Positions 26,067 to 35,514 of a stretch of DNA of 64,000 nt are shown one piece after another. A program made the translations under genes and the position numbers. This DNA comes from Halomonas sp. 54_146 (GTDB lineage Bacteria > Pseudomonadota > Gammaproteobacteria > Pseudomonadales > Halomonadaceae). The first letter of the stretch is position 1; the number at the start of each line of letters is the position of its first letter. The notes below the pieces were generated by a model. It was not told where the DNA came from. It saw nothing but the letters and a program-made list of their open reading frames with translations, and searched no databases. The stretch is from assembly GCF_001507855.1 (NCBI RefSeq), contig NZ_LGEN01000004.1:62001-126000 (forward strand), read 5' to 3'.

Positions 26067-28916
26067 ATGGACAGCATTCTGGTCAGGGGTGCCCGCACCC
26101 ACAACCTCAAGCAGATCGATGTGGAACTGCCCCGTAACAAACTGATTGTGATTACCGGCCTATCCGGCTCGGGTAAATCATCACTGGCGTTTGATACGTT
26201 ATATGCCGAGGGGCAGCGCCGCTACGTGGAATCGCTCTCCACCTATGCGCGCCAGTTCCTGTCGATGATGGAAAAGCCCGATGTGGATCACATCGAAGGG
26301 CTTTCGCCTGCGATCTCTATTGAGCAGAAGTCCACCTCCCACAACCCGCGCTCGACCGTGGGCACCATCACCGAAATTTACGACTACCTGCGCCTGCTGT
26401 TTGCCCGCGCAGGTACGCCTCGCTGCCCGGAACACGGCGAAGATCTTGAAGCCCAAACCATCTCACAGATGGTCGACCAGGTCATGAACCTCGCCGAAGG
26501 CACCAAGCTGATGCTGCTGGCACCGGTAGTCAAAGGCCGCAAAGGCGAGCACCTGCAGCTGTTAGCCGAGCTGCGCGCCCAGGGTTTTGTACGCGCCTTG
26601 GTCGATGGCCAAGTGCTGGAACTGGACGACATCGCACCGCTGGATAAGCGCAAAAAACACGATATCAGCGTGGTGGTTGACCGCTTCAAAGTGCGCGATG
26701 ACCTTGCCCAGCGGCTGGCAGAATCGTTTGAAACCGCGCTGAATCTCGCTGACGGCACCGCCATGATTCACTTTATGGACGGCGAGCGCGACGATATGGC
26801 CTTCTCGTCGCGCTTTGCCTGCCCGGTATGCGGCTACTCGCTGGCGGAACTTGAACCGCGCATGTTCTCGTTCAACAACCCGGCGGGTGCCTGCCCTACC
26901 TGCGACGGGCTAGGCATACAGCAGTACTTCGACCCTGAAAAGCTGATCAGCCACCCAGAGCTTTCACTCGCCGAAGGCGTGATCAAAGGCTGGGATCGGC
27001 GCAATATTTACTACTTTACTCAGCTTCAGGCGCTGGCTCAGCACTATGGCTTTGAGCTGGAAACCCCCTGGCAGGCGCTCACCCACCATAATCGGGAGGT
27101 TATCCTCAACGGCAGCGGCGATGAGCAGATTCCGTTTGTCTATGTGGGCGATCGTGGTCGCAAAGTGACCCGCGAACATGCCTTTGAAGGCGTGCTGCCC
27201 AATATGCAGCGTCGCTATCGGGAAACCGAATCCAATATGGTGCGCGATGACTTATCGAAATACATCGCGGTGCAGCCCTGCGCCACCTGTAGCGGCTCGC
27301 GACTACGCAAAGAGTCGCGCCACGTCTACGTGGATGACCACAATATCGCCGAGATTGTGCGTTTCCCGATTGGCGAGGCATGGCGCTATTTTGCCGACCT
27401 CACGCTGCCCGGTCGTAAGGGCGAGATCGCCGATAAAATCGTTCATGAAATCCACGCCCGGCTGGAATTTCTGGTTAACGTGGGGCTCGATTATCTCAAC
27501 CTGGAACGCAGCGCCGACACGCTTTCCGGCGGCGAAGCCCAGCGTATCCGCTTAGCCAGCCAGATTGGCGCAGGCCTGGTTGGGGTGATGTATATTCTCG
27601 ACGAGCCGTCGATTGGCCTGCACCAGCGCGACAACGACCGATTGCTGAAAACCCTTGAGCGGCTGCGCGACTTGGGCAATACAGTGATTGTGGTTGAGCA
27701 CGATGAAGACGCCATTCGCGCCGCTGATCACGTGTTGGACATCGGCCCCGGGGCAGGTGTCCACGGTGGCGAGATTGTCGCCCAGGGCACGCCGCAAGAT
27801 GTCATGGACAACCCCAACTCGCTGACCGGCCAGTATCTTACCGGCACGCGGGAAATCGCCGTACCGCCCTACCGTATTCCCGGCAATCCTGAAAAGCAGC
27901 TGGTGTTACGTGGTGCCACCGGCAACAACCTACAAGATGTCACGCTGACCCTGCCGCTGGGCTTATTTATCGCTATTACCGGCGTTTCTGGCTCAGGTAA
28001 ATCGACGCTGATCAACGGCACGTTAATGCCGATTGCGGCACGAGAACTCAACCGTGCGACCACGCTGACCGCCGCACCCTATGAGAAAATCGAAGGGCTC
28101 GACCAGCTCGATAAAGTCATCGATATTGACCAAAGCCCGATTGGGCGAACGCCGCGCTCCAATCCGGCCACTTACACCGGCATTTTCACACCGATTCGCG
28201 AGCTGTTTGCGGGCACCCAAGAAGCGCGCTCACGGGGCTATAAGCCAGGGCGTTTCAGCTTTAACGTTAAGGGCGGGCGCTGCGAGGCGTGCCAAGGCGA
28301 AGGCATGATTAAGGTAGAGATGCACTTTCTACCGGATATCTACGTGCCCTGCGATGTGTGCAAAGGCAAGCGCTATAACCGCGAAACCCTGGATATCCAC
28401 TATAAAGGCAAAACCATCCACGAAGTGCTGGCCATGACCGTGGAAGACGCGCTGGCATTTTTCAGCCCGGTGCCGGCGATTGCCCGCCGTTTGCAAACCC
28501 TGCTGGATGTAGGGCTTTCTTACATCTGCCTGGGGCAGAGCGCCACCACGCTTTCCGGCGGCGAAGCCCAGCGGGTTAAACTCGCCCGCGAGCTGGCCAA
28601 GCGCGATACCGGCAAAACGCTGTATATTCTTGATGAGCCGACCACCGGCCTGCACTTTGAGGATATTCGCCAGCTGCTGACCGTGCTGCACCGCCTGCGC
28701 GATCACGGCAACACCATCGTGGTGATTGAGCACAATTTAGACGTTATCAAAACCGCCGACTGGATTATCGACCTTGGCCCCGAAGGCGGCTCAGGGGGTG
28801 GGCAAATCATCGCGGAAGGCACCCCTGAGCAGGTCGCCAAGCAGAAGGTTTCGCATACCGGGCATTTCCTAGCGCCGCTGCTGGCACGTGGTAAAAAACG
28901 CGCGGCTAAAGGCTAA
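26067..28916 (+). CDS. uvrA: Excinuclease ABC subunit A
   Basis: A 949-residue UvrA (E. coli 940). It is the damage-sensing ATPase of nucleotide excision repair and loads UvrB. It has two ABC modules: Walker [13 protein letters not shown] and [10 protein letters not shown], signature [12 protein letters not shown] and [12 protein letters not shown], Walker [12 protein letters not shown] and [11 protein letters not shown]. Zinc fingers are CPVC ... CPTC and CEAC ... CDVC. The frame is open to 25905, but the ATG at 26067 gives the standard N-terminus [15 protein letters not shown]. It shares a divergent promoter region with the MFS gene and ends in a hairpin. Confidence 0.98.
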   Translation: MDSILVRGARTHNLKQIDVELPRNKLIVITGLSGSGKSSLAFDTLYAEGQRRYVESLSTYARQFLSMMEKPDVDHIEGLSPAISIEQKSTSHNPRSTVGTITEIYDYLRLLFARAGTPRCPEHGEDLEAQTISQMVDQVMNLAEGTKLMLLAPVVKGRKGEHLQLLAELRAQGFVRALVDGQVLELDDIAPLDKRKKHDISVVVDRFKVRDDLAQRLAESFETALNLADGTAMIHFMDGERDDMAFSSRFACPVCGYSLAELEPRMFSFNNPAGACPTCDGLGIQQYFDPEKLISHPELSLAEGVIKGWDRRNIYYFTQLQALAQHYGFELETPWQALTHHNREVILNGSGDEQIPFVYVGDRGRKVTREHAFEGVLPNMQRRYRETESNMVRDDLSKYIAVQPCATCSGSRLRKESRHVYVDDHNIAEIVRFPIGEAWRYFADLTLPGRKGEIADKIVHEIHARLEFLVNVGLDYLNLERSADTLSGGEAQRIRLASQIGAGLVGVMYILDEPSIGLHQRDNDRLLKTLERLRDLGNTVIVVEHDEDAIRAADHVLDIGPGAGVHGGEIVAQGTPQDVMDNPNSLTGQYLTGTREIAVPPYRIPGNPEKQLVLRGATGNNLQDVTLTLPLGLFIAITGVSGSGKSTLINGTLMPIAARELNRATTLTAAPYEKIEGLDQLDKVIDIDQSPIGRTPRSNPATYTGIFTPIRELFAGTQEARSRGYKPGRFSFNVKGGRCEACQGEGMIKVEMHFLPDIYVPCDVCKGKRYNRETLDIHYKGKTIHEVLAMTVEDALAFFSPVPAIARRLQTLLDVGLSYICLGQSATTLSGGEAQRVKLARELAKRDTGKTLYILDEPTTGLHFEDIRQLLTVLHRLRDHGNTIVVIEHNLDVIKTADWIIDLGPEGGSGGGQIIAEGTPEQVAKQKVSHTGHFLAPLLARGKKRAAKG

Positions 28917-28918
28917 AA

Positions 28919-28947
28919 AGCCTGGGGGATTATTCATCCCCCAGGCT
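28919..28947. terminator. Terminator between uvrA and nrdJb
   Basis: AGCCTGGGGGAT (28919-28930) and ATCCCCCAGGCT (28936-28947) form a perfect 12-base stem with a 5-base loop. On the minus strand the stem is followed by a T run (complement of the A run at 28915-28919), so it best serves the ribonucleotide reductase operon; it also lies just past the uvrA stop. Confidence 0.8.
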
Positions 28948-28975
28948 ACGTTAACGACGCGGCAGTGAAAGGCTA

Positions 28976-29785
28976 CTAACCACACTTCGACCAGCCGCAG
29001 CCTGCATAGCAGGTGGGGCAGCCATCCATCATGATCAGTTCACCGCGACACTCAGGGCAGTTACCCACCGTGGCTGGGCCACCGCCCTCAGGCTTTTTTC
29101 CCGCTGCAGTCTTATCAACCGCTGCTGCCTTGTCACCGCCAATAGGCTCCACCGCGCCTGTTTCAACGGGTGCATCATTAGTTTCTTCAGCACTGGGCTG
29201 CCAGGCGTGGCCGTGGGTCATGCGGTGGGCATAGCGCTCGACCAGCTGCTCAACCGGCACTTGGTTGCCGTCCTGATCCAAAAAGCCACGACGGTAAAGA
29301 ATTTGCTGAATCGACCAGGCAATCGCCGCGACTTCTGAGTCGTGGAACATCGGCTTGTTCCAGCGGTTCATGCCACAGCGTACCAAGCCTTTATCCCAGG
29401 CGACTTTACGCAGGTCTGCCACCGCTTGGGTAACGTAACCGCCGCGCGCGGCGAGCGATAAGCTACGCATGGTCGCGGTGATCCACTGGTGCTCGCTGGA
29501 AAGCTGCCCCGACGGAAAAAAGAATTCCACCGGGCGCTCAATCACCACGCGCTTGCCGCCAAGAACCCCTTCCACCGGCATAAACGACACCAGCAGATAG
29601 ACTTTCTTACGGCCTTCAGCGCCCACATAAGAAATCTTCTCGGACACCGCTTCCAAGGTGCCTTCTGGGCGCGACGGAATACGCACCGTCAGCGGATTTT
29701 CATCCTGCAGTTCAGGGGCAAGCGCGGCCTGCTCCTGCTGTTTGATACGGTAACCAACGATTTTTGAAGTAATTTCTACAGCCAT
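28976..29785 (-). CDS. nrdJb: Class II ribonucleotide reductase, NrdJb subunit (TSCPD and zinc-ribbon)
   Basis: A 269-residue protein from the ATG at 29785, six bases after GGAG. It matches the second part of the split class II reductase known from Pseudomonas: a TSCPD-like domain (residues 1-170, with VEFFFPSGQLSSEHQWITA and LVRCGMNRWNKPMFHDSEVAA), an Ala/Glu-rich linker and a C-terminal Cys cluster CPECRGELIMMDGCPTCYAG ... CG. The end Cys residues re-reduce the active site, and the family needs NrdJa for activity. It lies 74 bases after nrdJa in one operon. Confidence 0.93.
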   Translation of the reverse strand: MAVEITSKIVGYRIKQQEQAALAPELQDENPLTVRIPSRPEGTLEAVSEKISYVGAEGRKKVYLLVSFMPVEGVLGGKRVVIERPVEFFFPSGQLSSEHQWITATMRSLSLAARGGYVTQAVADLRKVAWDKGLVRCGMNRWNKPMFHDSEVAAIAWSIQQILYRRGFLDQDGNQVPVEQLVERYAHRMTHGHAWQPSAEETNDAPVETGAVEPIGGDKAAAVDKTAAGKKPEGGGPATVGNCPECRGELIMMDGCPTCYAGCGWSKCG

Positions 29786-29859
29786 GGTGTTCTCCACTTA
29801 GCAAAGGTAATCAGGCGGTTTTTACATGAGCGCTGCGAGTAAGGCTGGGCGGCTCGCCG

Positions 29860-31971
29860 TTACCATTTGCCGTAGGTGCCCTCTTTTAAGCCATCAAACA
29901 GGTTGGCAGCGTTATGCTCTTCACCGTCGTAGATCACCGTCTCGTCGCCGGTTAGCTCAAGGGTTTCGCCGTTTTCCAGCTCGAAGACATAGGTGGTGTT
30001 TTTAAGGTCATCTTCGCGCACCAACACGCCCTGGAAGGCTTCGGGGTTAAAGCGGAAGGTCGTACACCCTTTTAAGCGGCTGTCGTAGGCCTGCAAATAG
30101 AGATCCTGGAACTGCTCAAAGGGGAAATCGGTGGGCACGTTAACCGTTTTTGAAATAGCTGAATCTACCCAGCGTTGAGCGGCTGCCTGTACAGCGACGT
30201 GCTGTTCAGGGGAAATCGCATCGGCGGTGACAAAGTAATCCGGCAGGTCGCTATCCACCGCTTCAGCGGCAATAAAGTGGCGGTAGGCCGCAAGCTCAAA
30301 GGAAACCACTTCCACCTGCTCTTTGGTCTTCTTACCCGACTGGATAATATTGCGGAAGTAGCGGTGCGAGAACGAAGGCTCAATGCCGTTGGAGGCATTG
30401 TTTCCCATGGAAAGACTAATAGTACCCGTTGGCGCAATCGAGCTGTGGTGGGTAAAGCGTGCGCCGTGCTCGGCAAGCTGTGCCACCAGTTCCGGCTCAA
30501 GCTCGGCTATTTGCGCCATGTACTGACTATAGCGGGCGTGCAGAATACGCCCCGGCACTTTATCGCCTACTTCGTAGCCATCGTTGGCAAGCTGCGGGCG
30601 CTCGCGCAGCATCTTAGGCGTAATGGTGTGCTCCTGCTCAAGCACCGGTGCCATGCCTTTTTCTTTTGACAGCTCCAACGCCTGCTTCCAGCCTTCTAAG
30701 GCCAAATGGCGGCTTACTTCATCGGTAAATACCAACGACTCTTTAGAGCCGTAAGGGATTTTGAGCATGGTGAGCGTTGAGCCTAAACCCAAAAAGCCCA
30801 TACCGTGACGGCGCTTGGCTTCAATTTCGCGCTGCTGCTGGGGCAGCGGCAAACCGGCAATTTCCACCACGTTGTCGAGCATACGGGTGAAAATGGCGAC
30901 CACTTTGCGATAGCGCTCCCAGTCAAAACGCGGCTTAGCACCAAAGGGGTCGATCACGAACTTGGTCAGGTTGACAGAACCCAGCAGGCAGGCGCCTTCT
31001 GGCGGCAGTGGCTGCTCGCCGCAAGGGTTGGTGGCGCGGATATCTTCGCAGAACCAGTTATTGTTCATGCGGTTGACCTGGTCGATCAAGATAAACCCTG
31101 GCTCGGCGTAGTCGTAGGTAGAGGACATGATGGTGTCCCACAACTCCCGCGCTTTGATCACTTCGACAATACGGCAGGCAACGCGACCTTCGGCGTCAAC
31201 CGTATAGCCCTCTTCGACCACCGGCCAATCGCGGTAGAGCAGGTCTTCCGCTTTAACGTCGTCTTTCTCACCGGGGTGGAGCGGGAAGGCCAGCGGCCAA
31301 TCGGTGTTGTTTTTGACCGCTTCCATGAATTCATCGGTGATCAGCAAGCTAAGGTTAAACTGACGCAGACGCCCCGCTTCGCGCTTGGCCTGAATAAATT
31401 CGCGTACATCCGGGTGGCCCACATCAAAGGTGCCCATCTGCGCGCCACGGCGGCCACCGGCAGACGCCACGGTGAAACACATCTTGTCGTAGATATCCAT
31501 AAACGCCAGCGGGCCATTGGTGCCGGCACCCGCGCCGAATACGAACGCGCCTTTATGGCGCAGGGTCGAGAAGTCGTAGCCGATACCCGCGCCGGATTTC
31601 AGCGTCATGCCCGCATCGACCACGGAATCGAGAATATCGCGCATGGAGTCACGAATAGTGCGCGAGACGGTGCAGTTAATCAGGCTCACTGCCGGCTTGT
31701 AAGCCTCAGCGCCAGCGTTGGAAAGAATACGGCCAGCAGGAATGGCACCGTTTTCCAGCGCCCAGCGAAACTTCGGCAGCCACTCTTTAGCGTTGTCGCC
31801 TTCCACCGCAGCCAGGGCACGCGCAACACGCTCAAACGTCGCACCAATGTCCTTATCAACAGGGCGGCTATGGCGATCCTTGAGACGGTATTTAGCATCC
31901 CAGATTTCCCGCGAGGGTGCCTGCATCGGGACGTCGTTTGAGGTCTTCATAGCCTTAGCAGCGGTGCTCAT
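29860..31971 (-). CDS. nrdJa: Class II adenosylcobalamin-dependent ribonucleotide reductase, NrdJa subunit
   Basis: A 703-residue catalytic subunit. It reduces ribonucleoside di- or triphosphates to deoxynucleotides using a radical made from adenosylcobalamin, so it works with or without oxygen. Seen: SLINCTVSRTIRDSM (first redox Cys), SGAGIGYDFSTLRHKG, GGRRGAQMGTFDVGHPD, ATNPCGEQPLPPEGACLLGS (N, C, E of the active site) and SIAPTGTISLSMGNNASNG. The start is the ATG at 31971; the earlier in-frame GTG covers the ribosome site AAGGAG. No cobalamin riboswitch is visible upstream, but there are two NrdR-like boxes. Confidence 0.95.
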   Translation of the reverse strand: MSTAAKAMKTSNDVPMQAPSREIWDAKYRLKDRHSRPVDKDIGATFERVARALAAVEGDNAKEWLPKFRWALENGAIPAGRILSNAGAEAYKPAVSLINCTVSRTIRDSMRDILDSVVDAGMTLKSGAGIGYDFSTLRHKGAFVFGAGAGTNGPLAFMDIYDKMCFTVASAGGRRGAQMGTFDVGHPDVREFIQAKREAGRLRQFNLSLLITDEFMEAVKNNTDWPLAFPLHPGEKDDVKAEDLLYRDWPVVEEGYTVDAEGRVACRIVEVIKARELWDTIMSSTYDYAEPGFILIDQVNRMNNNWFCEDIRATNPCGEQPLPPEGACLLGSVNLTKFVIDPFGAKPRFDWERYRKVVAIFTRMLDNVVEIAGLPLPQQQREIEAKRRHGMGFLGLGSTLTMLKIPYGSKESLVFTDEVSRHLALEGWKQALELSKEKGMAPVLEQEHTITPKMLRERPQLANDGYEVGDKVPGRILHARYSQYMAQIAELEPELVAQLAEHGARFTHHSSIAPTGTISLSMGNNASNGIEPSFSHRYFRNIIQSGKKTKEQVEVVSFELAAYRHFIAAEAVDSDLPDYFVTADAISPEQHVAVQAAAQRWVDSAISKTVNVPTDFPFEQFQDLYLQAYDSRLKGCTTFRFNPEAFQGVLVREDDLKNTTYVFELENGETLELTGDETVIYDGEEHNAANLFDGLKEGTYGKW

Positions 31972-32082
31972 GTCGCAAAACTCCTTCACAGCGGGGGTGA
32001 ATATGATGAAAATTTGGTGAACATAACGCCCAAATGGGGGGCGATTATACGTGGCATTGGAATGAAGTATAGTCTTGACTTT

Positions 32083-32126
32083 CCACTATATGAGGCATCT
32101 TTTGTTGTCTTTTCTACCATATATAG
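32083..32126 (-). promoter_or_regulatory. Candidate tandem NrdR boxes upstream of nrdJa
   Basis: CCACTATATGAGG (32083-32095) and ACCATATATAG (32116-32126) both resemble the AT-centred NrdR box. Their centres are about 32 bases apart, the three-helical-turn spacing typical of NrdR box pairs. They lie 110-155 bases upstream of the nrdJa ATG; a TATAAT on the minus strand at 32049-32044 could be the -10 box. NrdR itself is not in this window. Confidence 0.5.
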
Positions 32127-32201
32127 AAAAATCAGCGCGTTACTCTTTTGCCGAACGCCAACACGCGCTAGGCTAGATTTTTTCGTTAGGTAGTCACATC
32201 C

Positions 32202-32792
32202 ATGTCAGTTATTTATCCGCTGTTTAAGCGCCCGCGGCCATTCGCTGTGGTGAGCGCGGCCCTGCTGTCTGCGGCACCTTTGGCTAACGCGGTCACGTTT
32301 AATACCGAGAGCGTAGATACCCACGGCCATTGGCAATCGATGACACTCTCGCTAGGTGATGAACGACATTTCCGGGCGCTAGAAACCCACAGTTATTCAG
32401 ACGCCACGCTAAGCCTGAACGCTACCGCAGGCGTGTGTGATTTACCCTGGCTGGAAATGCGCGTCACCCTTGAACAGCAGCAGGGGGAAAGCCGCACGGT
32501 AAACCTAGTGCCTACCCGGCTACGCATCGATGATCAGCCCGTGATCGACACCATGGCGGAATTTATCACCGAGCGTGGAGATGACGGTTTTTATGCCCAT
32601 TTTTATCTCAGCGACGTGGACGCGCTGATGGCTGATATGCGTCAAGGCCAGCAGCTGTTTCTCGGCTTTAACCAGCAAGAGCGCGAGCCTTGGTATATGA
32701 CCTTTAGCCTGCAAGGGGCAGGCGCGGCGATTTCCCGAATGATCGCTCAGTGTGAAGATGACAGTGAAAGCGCTGCGCCTGCGATTAACTAG
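32202..32792 (+). CDS. Hypothetical secreted protein
   Basis: A 196-residue protein with a Sec signal peptide (residues 1-29: basic start, hydrophobic core VVSAALLSAAP, then LANA/VTF as a likely cleavage site). The mature part is acidic and looks mainly beta, with two Cys (in GVCDLPW and IAQCEDD) that could form a disulfide. It is therefore likely periplasmic. I recognise no family. It is divergent from the reductase operon and converges with the phytochrome-like gene 7 bases away. Confidence 0.7.
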   Translation: MSVIYPLFKRPRPFAVVSAALLSAAPLANAVTFNTESVDTHGHWQSMTLSLGDERHFRALETHSYSDATLSLNATAGVCDLPWLEMRVTLEQQQGESRTVNLVPTRLRIDDQPVIDTMAEFITERGDDGFYAHFYLSDVDALMADMRQGQQLFLGFNQQEREPWYMTFSLQGAGAAISRMIAQCEDDSESAAPAIN

Positions 32793-32799
32793 ACCGTTT

Positions 32800-34815
32800 T
32801 CAACGAACTGGCGGCACGGCTTCAAGCGCCAGTTCAACGCGGTTTCGGCCGCTGTGTTTAGCGCGGTACATGGCGTCATCCGCCCGGGAAATGATGGTTT
32901 TACAGCTGTCGCCCGCCTGCCAAACGGCCACACCGATACTGACCGTAATGGTTTGGTCGAACCCTTCTATGTGCAGCGCCGCTATCAGCGTGCGCAGCCG
33001 TTCGGCTAGGCCAACGGCGGCATCAACATCGGAGTGAGTCGCCAGCACGATAAACTCTTCGCCTCCCCAGCGCCCTAAGTGGTCGCAGCCACGCAGCGAG
33101 TTTTCCACCAGGTGCGCCAGGGCAACCAGCACGTCATCGCCCACACCATGGCCGTAGCTATCATTGATTTGTTTGAAGTTATCGACATCAAACAGCAGCA
33201 GCGCAAAGCCAGCCCCATACCGCTTAGCCGCCACTAGCTCGGCGTTAATGGCTTCTTCAATGCGATAGCGGTTCCACACTTTAGTTAGCGGGTCAAAATG
33301 CGCCAACTGCTCCAGGCGCTGATTGGCCTCGGCAAGGGCTTTGCGTTCACGCTCCAGGTGCATGTTCAGCAGGCCAATCTCATAGGCGGAAATGGCCAGC
33401 GTCAGGTCTTCGCCTAAGTCTACCGCTGCCAGGCACTCTACCCGTTGCCACGCTTCACTCTTGCCCATTACCTCTTCAAACCAAGCAACCGATGGCGCAA
33501 CGACTGACCCAGGCTGCAGGCTGGTAGCCGGCTGCATCGCCCAGTAGAGCGTTTCGACTTGCTCAGGGCGGAAAAAAATCAGCCAAGCGCGCTGGGTTGA
33601 GTTCATCGGCAGCGGTACGGCTAAGGCGCCACATTGCTCTGGCATGGCGAGCGAGCAGGTTAACGTCTCTTTCGCCAGTTCTCGGGTGCACCATGGGCCG
33701 CTGCTGAGATGGGCTCTTTCCAGGCGCAGCACAAACTGGCTGATGGCTTCTGGGCTCGGCGTCACCCCCGCTTGGTACGCCCCGCCATTTATCCATAGCA
33801 CCACGCCGTGAGCGCGAAACAGTTTCATCCACGTAGCGGCATGCTTATAGAGCAGCTGCTGAGGGCTTTGGGGCTCGCTGCGTGCTTGGGCACCTAACAC
33901 CAGGCTATCTTGCACGCGCTGGAGGTAGTGTGCCTCTTGGCGCGCTCGCAACAGCAACAGGCGCTGCATCGCCATTTGCACCAACGTGAGCACTGCCTCG
34001 CGTACCTGCGGCCCAACCGGATGAGCAGCGACCGAATGGCAAGACACCAGCCCCCATAAGTCAGTGTCTCCCTGCATCGCTAAGCTGAGCGACCCCCTTA
34101 CTCCCAGCTGCTGCAAGTAGCGCTGGCGCTCGGGCGCGGGCGCACGAAAAAAATTTCCGCTCATACTCACGCCTGGAGACGCGGGCACTAACGTTTCTGG
34201 CGGGGCATTAACATCTTCAATTAACCGCACCGGGTGGTTTTCGTAGCTTCGCCGCAAGGCAAGCGGAAAGTCGCTGGCGGGAAAGCGCTGCCCTAGCAAC
34301 GATGGCAAATGCTCCCCCAGCGCCTCAGCCACCATCAAAGCATGCCAATCGCTATCGAAATGACAGACGGTGACACGATCATGGCCGGTAATTTGTTGAA
34401 TAGCGTTGACTAACGAATCGAGCAACTCTTCTTGGTGAGTTGCTTTTGCCAAGTGCATTAGCCGCTCATTTACCGTACCCAGCAAGCGGCGCTTGCCCAC
34501 AGGGTTGAGCGGTTCAATCTCAACGATGACCTGTTCACCTGTGCGGTAGGCATACAGTTGAAAGCGCACGCTGCTGTATTCAGGGCGAATAAATGCCAGC
34601 GGCCCAGGCAGGCGCTGTTGGCCTTGAAGCTCACGGCGCACCCGCTGACTGAGGCGCTTACCCAGCACGCAGGCAAGCGTTAGCTCCCCTTTTTCAGGGC
34701 GCTCGATACCGGTCAGGCGGGTTAAGTTCGTGCTAGTGGATTGGATGTGCCAACTATCAGCATCCAATACCAGCAGGGCACCGAACGACTGTAACAGTGG
34801 GTGGTGCTTGGGCAC
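32800..34815 (-). CDS. Phytochrome-like GAF/PHY protein with diguanylate cyclase domain
   Basis: A 671-residue protein from a GTG start; an in-frame stop 7 codons upstream fixes the N-terminus. Domain order is PAS-like (1-110), phytochrome GAF (about 120-300, with LLGQRFPASDFP), PHY-like (to about 480), coiled coil and GGDEF. The cyclase site GRWGGEEF and the upstream inhibitory RGCD are intact, so it should make c-di-GMP. No Cys precedes the GAF domain where bacteriophytochromes attach biliverdin, and the chromophore-contact His segment (SPxHxxYL) reads APERQRYL. Bilin binding is doubtful. No haem oxygenase gene is nearby. It is next to motD and probably tunes motility. Confidence 0.9.
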   Translation of the reverse strand: MPKHHPLLQSFGALLVLDADSWHIQSTSTNLTRLTGIERPEKGELTLACVLGKRLSQRVRRELQGQQRLPGPLAFIRPEYSSVRFQLYAYRTGEQVIVEIEPLNPVGKRRLLGTVNERLMHLAKATHQEELLDSLVNAIQQITGHDRVTVCHFDSDWHALMVAEALGEHLPSLLGQRFPASDFPLALRRSYENHPVRLIEDVNAPPETLVPASPGVSMSGNFFRAPAPERQRYLQQLGVRGSLSLAMQGDTDLWGLVSCHSVAAHPVGPQVREAVLTLVQMAMQRLLLLRARQEAHYLQRVQDSLVLGAQARSEPQSPQQLLYKHAATWMKLFRAHGVVLWINGGAYQAGVTPSPEAISQFVLRLERAHLSSGPWCTRELAKETLTCSLAMPEQCGALAVPLPMNSTQRAWLIFFRPEQVETLYWAMQPATSLQPGSVVAPSVAWFEEVMGKSEAWQRVECLAAVDLGEDLTLAISAYEIGLLNMHLERERKALAEANQRLEQLAHFDPLTKVWNRYRIEEAINAELVAAKRYGAGFALLLFDVDNFKQINDSYGHGVGDDVLVALAHLVENSLRGCDHLGRWGGEEFIVLATHSDVDAAVGLAERLRTLIAALHIEGFDQTITVSIGVAVWQAGDSCKTIISRADDAMYRAKHSGRNRVELALEAVPPVR

Positions 34816-34833
34816 GGAAGTGGCCTCGAAAAT

Positions 34834-35508
34834 CTATTCACCCTCGACCTGCTGCCTTAGCAACAGTTCTACGCGCCGGTTGGCTGCTCGCCCTTCCGAG
34901 GTTGCGTTCGTTTCCATGGGTTGGGTGTCGGCATAACCGACGGCCCGCATACGAGAAATATTAAACCCCTGGCGCTCAAGATGGCGCACAACGGCGATTG
35001 CCCGTGCTGAAGAAAGCTCCCAGTTAGACGGAAAGCGAGCGGTTGAAATGGGTATGCTATCGGTATGCCCTTCCACCGAAATCTGCCCATCAAAACTGGC
35101 TAACACCTCTATGAGGCTTTCTACCACGCCACGCCCTTGCGCGGTTAGCACTGCTTGGCCGCTGGCAAATAGCAGGCTGTCGTCAATCCGCAGGGTAACC
35201 CCTTCCCGCCCCTGGGAAACGCTAACGCCTGGAATATCCAAGCCTGATAACTGCGGCCGCACACCTGAATGACGGGGCTGAATGCCGGTTGCCAGGGTGG
35301 CTAGCGGCAGCGATGATACAGCGCTAAACGCGCGCATAAAAGCGCTATCACTGGCTTCACCTTCACCGGGTGGCGTTAATGCCAGCAGCAATACAAAGAG
35401 CGTAATGAGTAGCGTCAGCACATCGAGATAACTGGTTAGCCACGCTTCATCGCCATCTTCTGGCGATGAAGACATTTCCAGCGTGTGACGTGTCTCACGG
35501 TCTAGCAT
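34834..35508 (-). CDS. motD: Second flagellar stator, MotB/MotD-like subunit
   Basis: A 224-residue protein. A short cytoplasmic start is followed by one membrane helix SYLDVLTLLITLFVLLLAL whose Asp is the ion-binding residue. A periplasmic linker and an OmpA/MotB peptidoglycan-binding domain (VEGHTDSIPIS ... NWELSSARAIAVVRHLE ... NRRVELLL) complete it. It is shorter than the MotB at 55 kb. It follows the MotC-like gene by six bases. Together they form a second stator besides MotAB, as in polar flagellates with MotCD. Confidence 0.9.
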   Translation of the reverse strand: MLDRETRHTLEMSSSPEDGDEAWLTSYLDVLTLLITLFVLLLALTPPGEGEASDSAFMRAFSAVSSLPLATLATGIQPRHSGVRPQLSGLDIPGVSVSQGREGVTLRIDDSLLFASGQAVLTAQGRGVVESLIEVLASFDGQISVEGHTDSIPISTARFPSNWELSSARAIAVVRHLERQGFNISRMRAVGYADTQPMETNATSEGRAANRRVELLLRQQVEGE

Positions 35509-35514
35509 AGCGTT

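Noticed and set aside
31972..32201. Possible cobalamin riboswitch before the B12-dependent reductase
   Set aside because: No B12-box-like sequence or suitable stem set could be seen in the leader; only the NrdR-like boxes stand out.
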